A stretch of 64,000 nt of DNA from the NCBI GenBank assembly GCA_023375785.1, contig SZWC01001566.1:25694-89693 (forward strand). Reading direction: 5' to 3'. This stretch comes from Penium margaritaceum. Taxonomy: Eukaryota > Streptophyta > Zygnematophyceae > Desmidiales > Peniaceae. Under the pieces are notes generated by a model, which saw nothing but the letters and a program-made list of their open reading frames with translations, was not told where the DNA came from and ran no database searches. Position 1 is the first letter of the stretch, and the number at the start of each line of letters is the position of its first letter. Below, piece after piece: positions 1-8,406 of this stretch. The position numbers and the translations under genes were made by a program.

Positions 1-741
1 CCCCCCCCCCCCCCTCCCCCCCCCGGGGCCCCCAGACTCCCTCCGGCACTGGTAATGACACATGTGCCAACCAGTGACCAGACCTCTCTTGTGGACGTTC
101 ATGTGGCCGCCCAGCGCCTGCGGCTTGTGGAAGCTCCTGCCGCACTCCTTGCACTCGTATAGCAGCAGTGTGTCCGCCAGCGTAGGCCCCACCAGCAACG
201 CCGCCGGTGCTGCCACAGACGCGAATTGATGGTTCTCCCCCACTGGTAGATCCTGCAACAACCCTGCAGAGGGAGGGAGCCCCCGAGTCGCAACAGAGAA
301 AGTGGACCCTCCCTCCGCTTCAGTGTCCTGAATGCACCCATGACGCCACGCCTGTCCGGCAGAATTCATGCTATATACTTCATCAAGATTCGAGCTTCGT
401 TGCGCCCCGCCCCTGCTGAATCTGCCTCTTTCGCCTCCTCCGCCTCCTATGCTTCCTCTGCCTCCTCCTCCTCCTCCTCCTTCTCCTCCTCCTCCTCCTC
501 CTCCTCCTCCTCCTCCTCCTCCTCCTCCTCCTCCTCTCGCCTGCATGCCTCCAGGGTGCGCCGCAGCTTGGCACTCCTCACGAGCCCATCTGCTCGGTGA
601 TGGCGCCAGGCTAAGGTTGCCGTGTGGCAGCAACAGCGACGGCAGCATAGGCTGCAGCAGCACCATTGCCTGAGAGGCAGGGGAGACTGCAGCGTGAGTT
701 CTTGCGCTGGCATGCCCTCCAGCGTCCATGGAGGGCGACAT
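1..741 (-). CDS. QALGGH-type C2H2 zinc-finger protein, partial 3' part
   Basis: Reading the minus strand, an uninterrupted frame runs from about 2319 to the window edge at 1; the first in-frame ATG after the minisatellite is at 739-741. Near the C-terminal end it encodes one classical finger: YECKECGRSF followed by HKPQALGGHMNVHK, spacing C-x2-C-x12-H-x3-H, at about 91-159, with QALGGH at 103-120. QALGGH is the DNA-contacting helix of plant EPF/Q-type C2H2 transcription factors, so a nuclear DNA-binding regulator is expected. The region before the finger is rich in Ser, Pro, Ala and Leu (540-780) with a poly-Gly stretch from the (TCC)n tract at 432-537. The C-terminus leaves the window in another Gly run. 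This is the only host-like gene seen. The start and splicing are unresolved; calling it a host gene is inference from the motif and the open frame. Confidence 0.72.
   Translation of the reverse strand, partial: MSPSMDAGGHASARTHAAVSPASQAMVLLQPMLPSLLLPHGNLSLAPSPSRWAREECQAAAHPGGMQARGGGGGGGGGGGGGGGGGEGGGGGGGRGSIGGGGGERGRFSRGGAQRSSNLDEVYSMNSAGQAWRHGCIQDTEAEGGSTFSVATRGLPPSAGLLQDLPVGENHQFASVAAPAALLVGPTLADTLLLYECKECGRSFHKPQALGGHMNVHKRGLVTGWHMCHYQCRRESGGPGGGRGGGG
432..537. repeat. (TCC)n trinucleotide tract
   Basis: Nearly pure TCC/CTC repeat, purest at 484-536. It lies inside the minus-strand zinc-finger frame, where it encodes poly-Gly. The other minus frames give poly-Glu and poly-Arg, so translation alone does not pick a frame. 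Confidence 0.95.
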
Positions 742-901
742 GGATAGAGCTGGCTGAGAGAAGCCTGTGGACAGGGTGGTTTCAATCCTTCCTGCTTCTC
801 CTCCTCCATTTCCTCCTCCTCCATTTCCTCCTCCTCCTCCTCCTCCTCCTCCTCCTCTTCCTCCTCCTCCTCCTCCTCCTCTTCCACCACCACCACTTCC
901 T

Positions 902-2224
902 CCTCCTCCACCTCCTCCACCTCCTCCACCTCCTCCACCTCCTCCACCTCCTCCACCTCCTCCACCTCCTCCACCTCCTCCACCTCCTCCACCTCCTCCA
1001 CCTCCTCCACCTCCTCCACCTCCTCCACCTCCTCCACCTCCTCCACCTCCTCCACCTCCTCCACCTCCTCCACCTCCTCCACCTCCTCCACCTCCTCCAC
1101 CTCCTCCACCTCCTCCACCTCCTCCACCTCCTCCACCTCCTCCACCTCCTCCACCTCCTCCACCTCCTCCACCTCCTCCACCTCCTCCACCTCCTCCACC
1201 TCCTCCACCTCCTCCACCTCCTCCACCTCCTCCACCTCCTCCACCTCCTCCACCTCCTCCACCTCCTCCACCTCCTCCACCTCCTCCACCTCCTCCACCT
1301 CCTCCACCTCCTCCACCTCCTCCACCTCCTCCACCTCCTCCACCTCCTCCACCTCCTCCACCTCCTCCACCTCCTCCACCTCCTCCACCTCCTCCACCTC
1401 CTCCACCTCCTCCACCTCCTCCACCTCCTCCACCTCCTCCACCTCCTCCACCTCCTCCACCTCCTCCACCTCCTCCACCTCCTCCACCTCCTCCACCTCC
1501 TCCACCTCCTCCACCTCCTCCACCTCCTCCACCTCCTCCACCTCCTCCACCTCCTCCACCTCCTCCACCTCCTCCACCTCCTCCACCTCCTCCACCTCCT
1601 CCACCTCCTCCACCTCCTCCACCTCCTCCACCTCCTCCACCTCCTCCACCTCCTCCACCTCCTCCACCTCCTCCACCTCCTCCACCTCCTCCACCTCCTC
1701 CACCTCCTCCACCTCCTCCACCTCCTCCACCTCCTCCACCTCCTCCACCTCCTCCACCTCCTCCACCTCCTCCACCTCCTCCACCTCCTCCACCTCCTCC
1801 ACCTCCTCCACCTCCTCCACCTCCTCCACCTCCTCCACCTCCTCCACCTCCTCCACCTCCTCCACCTCCTCCACCTCCTCCACCTCCTCCACCTCCTCCA
1901 CCTCCTCCACCTCCTCCACCTCCTCCACCTCCTCCACCTCCTCCACCTCCTCCACCTCCTCCACCTCCTCCACCTCCTCCACCTCCTCCACCTCCTCCAC
2001 CTCCTCCACCTCCTCCACCTCCTCCACCTCCTCCACCTCCTCCACCTCCTCCACCTCCTCCACCTCCTCCACCTCCTCCACCTCCTCCACCTCCTCCACC
2101 TCCTCCACCTCCTCCACCTCCTCCACCTCCTCCACCTCCTCCACCTCCTCCACCTCCTCCACCTCCTCCACCTCCTCCACCTCCTCCACCTCCTCCACCT
2201 CCTCCACCTCCTCCACCTCCTCCA
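902..2224. repeat. Perfect 9-bp minisatellite, 147 copies of CCTCCTCCA
   Basis: From 902 to 2224 the unit CCTCCTCCA repeats 147 times (1,323 bp) with no visible substitution or indel; each three sequence lines repeat exactly. Imperfect TCC/ACC-rich DNA flanks it (about 805-901 and 2225-2290). Because 9 is a multiple of 3, no frame acquires a stop: plus frames give poly-Pro or Leu-His-Leu, and minus frames give poly-Gly, Val-Glu-Glu or Trp-Arg-Arg. In the frame that later encodes the QALGGH finger the array would be about 441 consecutive Gly. Such homogeneity implies recent expansion or assembly smoothing. The strand is purely C/T/A, so the complement is G-rich and could form G-quadruplex or triplex structure. 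Confidence 0.97.
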
Positions 2225-2228
2225 CCAC

Positions 2229-2363
2229 CTCCTCCTCCTTCTCCGCCTCCTCCTCCCCTGCCTCCCCGCCCTCCACGTCCTCCTCTTCCTCCTGCTGCTG
2301 CTGCTGAAGAGGCAGACGCTCAAAGAGATCCATGGGCGTCGTTTTAAGGAGGGGCTGACGCAT
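2229..2363 (-). CDS. Possible acidic N-terminal exon of the zinc-finger gene
   Basis: On the minus strand an ATG at 2361-2363, with a second at 2331-2333, opens a frame reading MDLFERLPLQQQQQ and then a Glu/Gly-rich stretch directly before the 9-bp array. That frame continues through the array as (Val-Glu-Glu)n and ends at 447, but it is offset by one base from the frame that encodes the zinc finger. An intron or an indel in the repeat could join them. The amino-acid start looks protein-like; the rest is low complexity. No homology is claimed. Confidence 0.25.
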
Positions 2364-2440
2364 CCAGCGTCAGCTCGGAAGTGGAAGGCGGGCGAGGCAG
2401 CCTAGGCATGTCTCTCCCTGGGACACCACCGCTCGCGGGG

Positions 2441-2484
2441 CCACCTAGTCGTGGCCCACGACTAGGTGGGCCACGACTCGTGGC
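2441..2484. repeat. Two adjoining perfect palindromes
   Basis: CCACCTAGTCGTGG (2441-2454) and its exact reverse complement (2456-2469) are separated by one base. Immediately after, GCCACGACTCGTGGC (2470-2484) is a second palindrome with 7-base arms sharing the CCACGA core. It lies upstream of the minus-strand zinc-finger locus. It could be a footprint of a lost element or a cruciform-forming site; the function is unknown. Confidence 0.85.
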
Positions 2485-2581
2485 CCGCCAAACGAGCTTA
2501 CTACGCGAAGCCCTACCCTAGCCTAGCCTAACCTATCCAAAGGTGTTCCGCGGAAAGGTGGGTGCCGCCCTCCCGCGTGGG

Positions 2582-2582
<1 letters not shown>

Positions 2583-2615
<33 letters not shown>
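2583..2615. repeat. Homopolymer run of 33 G
   Basis: Uninterrupted G run. Length in the assembly is unreliable for such tracts, and it creates spurious poly-Pro frames on the other strand. Confidence 0.95.
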
Positions 2616-2616
<1 letters not shown>

Positions 2617-2884
2617 GATGAGTCTTGGGGCTTGCGGGCGTGAAACAAGGATCTTCCTCCGACTGCAACAGCGTGGGATGCGCTGAGCCCTCACATCCAT
2701 TTTGGTCCGCCCCCACACACATCAACAAAAGAAGACACTAGTCTCCATGCGCCGGGCTCCAAACGGAAAAGTGAGCACATTCGCCGGGGGTTGGTTCCAA
2801 TTCAAAGCAGCTCGACCGGCGAGGTTGGGTTGAGAACTCCACCACTGGCTGGAGCAAAACCAGCAGCCCGACCAGCCGCACTCG

Positions 2885-2939
2885 TGCAGTGCAGTGCAGT
2901 GCAGTGCAGTGCAGTGCAGTGCAGTGCAGTGCAGTGCAG
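2885..2939. repeat. Pentanucleotide microsatellite (TGCAG)11
   Basis: Eleven perfect TGCAG units. The surrounding DNA (about 2950-3110) is GC- and CpG-rich and lies upstream of the minus-strand zinc-finger locus, so it could belong to a CpG-rich promoter region; no core promoter was identified. Confidence 0.95.
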
Positions 2940-3180
2940 GCACGGACGCGGCTTCGACCGAGCGAGCAAGAGAGCTCGCGAGTGATTCGGGCGTCCCAAA
3001 ACCGTCCAGCAGCCGGCGCCGCACCCGCTATGAACTGCAGCGGCGGCGGCGGCCAGTTCCCCCGGCCGCGTCCGGCGGCTGTAGCTTCGGGGCAGGAGGG
3101 TCACTTGTGTTCACGTGCCCTTCTAGTCTTCACTTTCCGCTGTTCGTGGCCAAGGGGAGGGATTTCCTTCCCTTCTCTTC

Positions 3181-3280
3181 AAGGGAACAAAGGGAAAAGG
3201 AAGGGAAGGGAAGTGAAGGTAAAAGGAAACATTGGAAAAGGAAGGGCGGGGAAGGCAAGGGAAGGAAAGGAAAGAGTACG
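3181..3280. repeat. Purine tract of GGGAA/AAGG units
   Basis: About 100 bases almost free of C and T on the plus strand, built from irregular GGGAA, GGAAA and AAGGG units. It explains the Lys/Arg/Gly-rich and Phe/Pro-rich open frames here, which are not taken as genes. Confidence 0.85.
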
Positions 3281-3343
3281 TCTGGAAAATCCACAGCTGC
3301 TGCGCTGAGCTTCGAAGTCCAGCGTTAGGCATCGGCTCGCACG

Positions 3344-3441
3344 GAAAAAGCAGAAGCAAGGGCAGTGGCAGCAGAGTAGCAGCGACTTCAGCAGCGGCAG
3401 TAGCAGTAGCATCAGCAGCAGCAGCAGCAATAGCAGCACCA
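3344..3441. repeat. Imperfect CAG/AGC trinucleotide tract
   Basis: Interrupted AGC/AGT/GGC triplets producing poly-Ser, poly-Ala and Leu-rich frames. Between here and 3963 no protein-coding signal or recognisable element was seen. Confidence 0.8.
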
Positions 3442-3963
3442 GGAATTGCATCAGCGTGCGCATTCGCATGCGCGTGTGCGGAGGGAACCATCAGCACGAG
3501 TCCGCTGCACGAAGAATGAGTGGCAGTTCCGATGGGGATGGTGTTCCACCTGCTTTCAAGTGATCGGCTCAGATTCGGAACATGTGTGCATCTATGGTCT
3601 CCTGCGTCTCGAAGCCACGCGGTTTAATGAAGCCGCTATCCGTAACGACTTCATTGAACCCTCTCATCGTTACCGTGATGCAGAGGCTGCTCCCAACCCA
3701 TACGCCACACGAGGGTCTCAATGGAAATCCTCACGTGCCATGACACATGCGAAAGCACGCACAAGTTCACAGCATGCAGACACGTGTCGACGGTTGAACT
3801 CGAGGCACTCGCATGCGACTCCGCAGCGCGCTGAAGGTCGTGCGCGCAACGCAAGCGCACGTCCACACCTGTAACCAGCCGCCACATGCCACATGCCAGA
3901 AGGCCCAACTAATTGGGACTGAGTTGTAATATGTCCATCGTTTCGTTTCGGTGGACAGATCTG

Positions 3964-4090
3964 CGTTGTCCATAGTCTAAAGCGAAATGACAGCGGTGTC
4001 CAGAGTCCAAATCTAGATGCATGCAGTGCCCATAGTCGGAAAGAAAAGGGCAGTGGTGCACATAGTTGAAAAGTACATGACATTTGTGCC
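3964..4090. repeat. Degenerate tandem repeat, about 31 bp, about 4 copies
   Basis: Four successive diverged units share the pattern GTGTCCATAGTC(N)AAA...GCAGTG: near 3964, 3993, 4025 and 4053. On the minus strand the units read as a repeated Phe-Arg-Leu-Trp motif. The units differ at many positions, so this is an old array. Confidence 0.6.
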
Positions 4091-4657
4091 CCCGGTTAGT
4101 GTCAGTCATGGGCACGCTTGACACATGTTGCATGTTTTTAACTGATTTGGCATAGATTTCAGCAACCATGACAAAATAGCTGTCTTCAGTGGTTGTACTC
4201 GTACTATGGAAAGAATTTGGCACGGTTCATTAGGGCTCCGACGCCTTTGTCACGAGGGTCTTACATACGATAATGTCAGGCTTCGGCTCGTACATACGCG
4301 CTGCACATCATAAAGCCGATTGTGACATCTTCATCCGTTGATCGAAGGATCCTCGAAGTTTAATCAAGTGCAAATTTGTTCTCCTCGACCGCGTCCCTGC
4401 CTTTCAGCGGATTTGTATTTGATTTTGACAGCCTATCACGTTGCACATTCTGCCGGTTTCCCGAGTCGCAATGTACCTCCCATCGTGCACGGCTACCAAG
4501 TGCTTCGCTCAGCTGCAGTCATACTTAATGTTGGAAAATAATTTTTAATCCACATCAAGAGTTGCGGCTTGTGGGTGGTTCTTGCTTTGCAGGGTATTGT
4601 GTTGCATCGAATCATCGATGATGTTGCACGTCCTCACGGCAGTCTCGTTGACGGCGC
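4091..4657. other. No recognised gene or element
   Basis: Unique-looking DNA between the degenerate repeat and the MULE coding region. It probably includes the 5' part of the MULE, but no terminal inverted repeat could be matched by eye to the 3' side. Confidence 0.5.
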
Positions 4658-7212
4658 ATGCGAGACAAACGAGGGCATCCAAGTTATATAGAGCCATGCT
4701 TTATACACGAGGTGCCCATGTTGTCTCCCAAAGGCACGGACCACGCACCAGAGAGGTGGCAGAGCTGTCACATCATCCTCGTTCCCACCAGACGACAGCG
4801 ACGTGACAGAAGAGCCTTGCTTGACGCGCCACACACCCCCCACGAGGACGACGATGCACTGCCCCCCACAGTCGATGGAGCCTCACGCCGTCAAGCTCAG
4901 GGTCCCCTCATAATGTCCCGAGTAGGCGAGCATGTGCACCCGACCAAGGGCATGCCCGTCAAGTCCGACGATGAGGCAAAGGCAGCTGATGCCATGGCGA
5001 AGGCTGCCTCCGCCGGCATCACGAACCCGACCCCTCCTGCTAACCCCAAGAAGCAGAAAGTTGCGGTGAACTTCTCCGGTGGCTCAACATATGAGAATAT
5101 GGCCGCATGTAAAGCCGCCATGGAAGAGTATGCGGTTCACAACCGCATGGTGCTCAGGTAGTTAAAAAGCGACCGCACTCGCTTTGTGGCGCGTTGCAAG
5201 TAGTACGCGACCAAGAAGTGCCCGTGGATCATATGTGCGGCGTACAACAAGAAGTCCGGAGTAGTCAACATCACGTCGTTCGTGGATGGCCACCTTTCTG
5301 ACCCCGAAGTCGGCTGGGGTAGCCTCATGCGCTCCATGAGGTGGGTTGCACGGCAGATTGAGAGCACCATCACGAAGGACCCGTGTGTGAAGCCCAAGGT
5401 GCTGCAAGCGGTTGTAACAGAAGTGACCACCACCAAGGTCCCCTACACCACCCTCTACCGTACAAAGAAAGCGTGTTTGGAGAAGATGTACGGGAAGAGG
5501 TCAGACTCGAGGAGTATGTTCCCATGTTATGTGGAGGAGGTACGTTTCAATTTTTTGGCTCTGTTTCCGTGGACTCGTTTTTCAACGCTTGAACTGTGTG
5601 ACAGTTTTGGGACTAATCGTGTTCAAAATGCCATCTCATGCAGCTGTTGAGGGACGACCCGTTGGCCATCGTGAAAGCCGAGAAAGACCATGACACGGGC
5701 GCTTTCGACTGAGTCTTCGTCACACCTGGTGCTTGCAGGAGAGGTTTTGAGTGCACCCAGCAGGTCCTCGTCATGGATGGTACACACCTAAAAACCGGCC
5801 ACACCCAGGTACTCCTCATCATTATTTTTTTTTACGCAAATGACAACGCCATGCCCACTGCCTATGCCTTGGTGTCCGGGGAAGACGAGCACAACTGGAG
5901 CTGGTTCTGCGAGTTGGTGGCTGCAGCGTACCCGACCGTCGCACAAAAAGGAACGACCATCATTTCAGACCGTGAGAAAGGATTGGCCAACGCCATGGAG
6001 GCCAAGCTACCCGGGGTGATCCAAACTTACTGCACCTAGTAGCTTATGCGCAACGTGCAGTCTCGGTGCCAGAGCAGGTTGGGCGCTCTCTTGTAGAACC
6101 CGGTGCATGTGACGATGCAGGCGGATTGGGATGCCTACTTGGCTTAGATGCGCCGCACAGTGCCAAGGGTAGTGGATTACCTGCTGGGTGGAAATGGAGA
6201 GCCCGACATCCCCAAGGAACGCTGGAGCAAGCTTTTCTGCCCTATTTCTCGCGGTGGGCACACCACCAGCAATGCCATGGAGTCTCTCAACGGCAAGCTG
6301 GTGGAGATCTAGAAAATGTACCCGTATCTTTGTTTTGTGCACCTGCACGTGTTTGTGCAGAGACTCTTGCACATTAGGCGCAAGTTGGCACACCACGCTG
6401 AGGGCAGCGTCGCGCCAGCGCTCTACCTCAAGGTCAAAAACAGATGTGACCGTAGCAGGGAGTACTCTTTGGACTTTGATGGAGACGAGGCCGGGCCTTG
6501 GACAAGCGGCACATCTGTACGCCGAAACAGCACTCCACGCGACATCAACATCACCACGAAAGATTGCCCGTGCGGGCGCTACTGGGAGTGTGGGATGCCG
6601 TGCCCGCATGCGTGTAGCCTCATGCTCGAGAACGCCCTCAACCCAATGGTGTATGTCGATATTTTCTGCCTCAACCTTAGCCACAAGCGGACATACAACA
6701 ACCCGTTCCCCTTGCCCAAGGTGCGACTGGTGAAGCCGGAAGACCCGAACTGGAAGCAGTCTGGCCCAAGTGGCAGGCGCGGGCGTCCGGCCATAGTGCG
6801 TTTGGACATGTACGCCAAGGTGAAAAAGCGGCGCATTTGTGCCTGCTGTGGAAAGCAAGGCCATGTTCGGCGGGAATGTCCTAGCATGGAGGTCCCAACC
6901 CTCGAGCAAATGGCGGCCGCACGCGTTGCAAAGCCAGATGCAGAGCGTCGAATGAGGGCGTCCTGCAGGTTGAATGCGGACGCCATGGGGTACTCCGGGG
7001 ATGAGGCGGAGGATGTCCCCCCTACTAAAGGGGAGGCAGAGTCGGACGAGGAGGGGGAGGAGGAGGAGGATGGGGAGGAAGAGGAAAAGGACGAGGATGA
7101 GGAGGAGGAAGAGGACGAGGAGGGGGAGGAGGGGGGGAGGAGGGAGCTGAAACGCGTTGATCCAGTAAGGCATGCTGTGGCGGAGATGGATGCACAGAAC
7201 AAGTTCAAATAG
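4658..7212 (+). pseudogene. MULE transposase, broken by in-frame stops
   Basis: A cut-and-paste transposase acting on MULE terminal repeats. Exon 1 (to 5539) carries the MuDR-type DNA-binding domain: the block from VNFSGGSTYENM (about 5068) through CPWIICAAY (about 5220) to the conserved region ending about 5539. After a 104-bp intron the catalytic domain holds MDGTHLKTGH (5773; first Asp), ISDREKGLANAM (about 5970; second Asp) and SNAMESLNGKL (about 6270; Glu). Then follow a SWIM finger (CPCGRYWECGMPCPHAC, 6568-6615), a CCHC knuckle (CACCGKQGHVRREC, about 6838-6879) and a long Glu/Asp tail (7000-7150). In-frame stops are TAG at 5159, 5201, 6037, 6040, 6094, 6145, 6310 and 7210, and TGA at 5710. 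No frameshift is needed. The TAGs fall where Gln is plausible; the TGA fits Arg (CGA). It is non-functional as written unless stops are read through. Confidence 0.85.
5540..5643 (+). other. Spliceosomal intron in the MULE transposase
   Basis: The exon ends ...GTG GAG GAG, then GTACGT (5540-5545), and CATGCAG (to 5643) precedes CTG. It is 104 bp, T-rich, with GT-AG ends, and sits between codons (phase 0). Removing it joins frame 2 upstream to frame 1 downstream and keeps the family alignment, which supports it over a frameshift. Confidence 0.7.
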
Positions 7213-7440
7213 GCGTTTGTGGCACCTAGGGCCAACCGCCATTGCTGGGACTACTCAAGGCGCATCATGACAATGGATGGCACCTTCCTTAAACACGGCC
7301 ACAAGCAAGTGATGCTGGCCGCGGGGGAGGAGGGGGATAACAGGTGGTCGACCCCGTCTCAGTCTCCACTGACGAGGAAGGGGTTGACCACAATGATGTT
7401 GAGGATCATGAGGAGGCATGGATGGCCTTCCATGCCGAGG
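7213..7440 (+). pseudogene. Second, partial MULE transposase start
   Basis: After the TAG at 7210 the same frame continues and contains MTMDGTFLKHGHKQVMLAAG (about 7267-7326). This is a diverged duplicate of the MDGTHLKTGHTQVLL catalytic start at 5773. Only the first catalytic motif is present; an acidic stretch follows, and GTGAGT near 7471 could be a further splice donor. It may be a remnant of a second MULE or an internal duplication. The region is too short to tell. Confidence 0.5.
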
Positions 7441-8074
7441 TGAACATTGTCAACCGTTCTTCCGGCCTTTGGTGAGTTTATCTGAGCTACTTTCAATTCC
7501 CCTTACATTCTCGCAACTCTAGTTTTAGGTTCATTCATGATTTCAAACACTGGCTTCTTTCCATGTGTGTGCTTTACAGAGATAACTCAAGTGCAGTTTG
7601 TCGAGAGAAGGTGTATGCCAGATGACAAGTGGCCCGGGATTGCAACCCTGCACTAGAGTAGCTTTCACTTGTGGTGTACTTGGGTTAGTACTTTTGTTTC
7701 ACTCCGCATGTCATAGAGTTCTACTGTTGAATGCCTCAGCTTCTGAACTTCTCCCCCTCACAATGATTGATGTCCACATTCCTTTTCTTTGCAAATAATT
7801 CACTCGCACAAACCACAAATGGGATGATAGTTTTGTTGAACTTCGGATCTTTTGTAGTGCACAATAGCTGTCAGGTTCAGATGTTCTCAATACATGTCAG
7901 TGAATGGTGTCCAAATTCTACTTTTCTAAATTTCTATCTAAAGCAGCTACCAAGAATGTGTACATATAGAGTTTACACACGTTCATTTCATTCTCTTTCA
8001 TTAAATCGTCTCTGCTGTGTGAGCACCTGCCCAAGGAACCTGAAACATGAGTACATGTGACAAACCACACTTGA
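7441..8074. other. AT-richer DNA without recognised gene
   Basis: Spacer between the MULE and the truncated LTR of Gypsy-1. A donor-like GTGAGT near 7471 and an acceptor-like TTTACAG near 7575 suggest a further MULE intron. No other feature was seen. Confidence 0.45.
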
Positions 8075-8222
8075 CACATTTCTTTATATCTGATCGGTCA
8101 TTTCGACACTTGTCATCGAAGTACACTTACTGCTCATTGTAAATGGCTCGTGTCCCAAATTTGAAATCGTGTTCTGCCTCGCAATTTCTACCTCTTCTCC
8201 ATCTACGTTCTGTTCGGCATAA
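8075..8222 (+). repeat. Gypsy-1 5' LTR, 3'-terminal fragment
   Basis: It aligns by eye with 14035-14182: both contain ACACTTGTCATCGAAGTACA, then ACTGCT, then TGTCCCAAATT, and end TTCGGCATAA / TTCGACATAA. Homology fades upstream of about 8070, so roughly 400 bp of the LTR are missing. Confidence 0.75.
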
Positions 8223-8226
8223 ATAT

Positions 8227-8238
8227 TGGTATTAGAGC
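8227..8238 (+). other. Primer-binding site of Gypsy-1
   Basis: TGGTATTAGAGC just after the LTR end. The plant consensus complementary to initiator tRNA-Met is TGGTATCAGAGC, so one C has become T. Confidence 0.75.
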
Positions 8239-8406
8239 GCAGCCGTGCTAGAGAGGCATCCAACTACTTAACCCATCCACAGGACTACCTCGCACAAGTC
8301 GTCATTGCATGTTGCACGTCAAGACATCGCAGACTTTGCGACTACGACATGAGAAGAGCAAGTACAACCGACGACCAGCAGTGGGTCTTCGGAGACAGCT
8401 TCAGCG

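Larger units (their letters stand above)
4658..7440 (+). mobile_element. Mutator-like DNA transposon (MULE), terminal repeats not found
   Basis: Assigned from its transposase, which has the full plant MuDR/MULE order: DNA-binding domain, MULE catalytic domain, SWIM zinc finger and CCHC knuckle. A second copy of the catalytic-start motif follows at 7219-7315. Neither terminal inverted repeats nor a 9-bp target duplication could be identified, so the true ends probably lie outside the coordinates given, within 3500-8070. Confidence 0.85.

Noticed and set aside
902-2224. CRISPR-like array
   Set aside because: There are no spacers between units; it is a simple minisatellite in a eukaryotic context.
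666-2405. Long poly-Pro, Leu-His-Leu and Trp-Arg-Arg open frames over the 9-bp array
   Set aside because: They are forced by a repeat unit of nine bases without stop words in any frame. Only the minus frames linked to non-repetitive protein-like sequence were considered.
2511-2535. Telomere-like CCCTA/CCTAA words
   Set aside because: Only a few irregular units; no run of the plant CCCTAAA repeat.
6007-7242. 411-codon minus-strand open frame
   Set aside because: Antisense shadow of the MULE transposase, open because of the GC-rich acidic tail.
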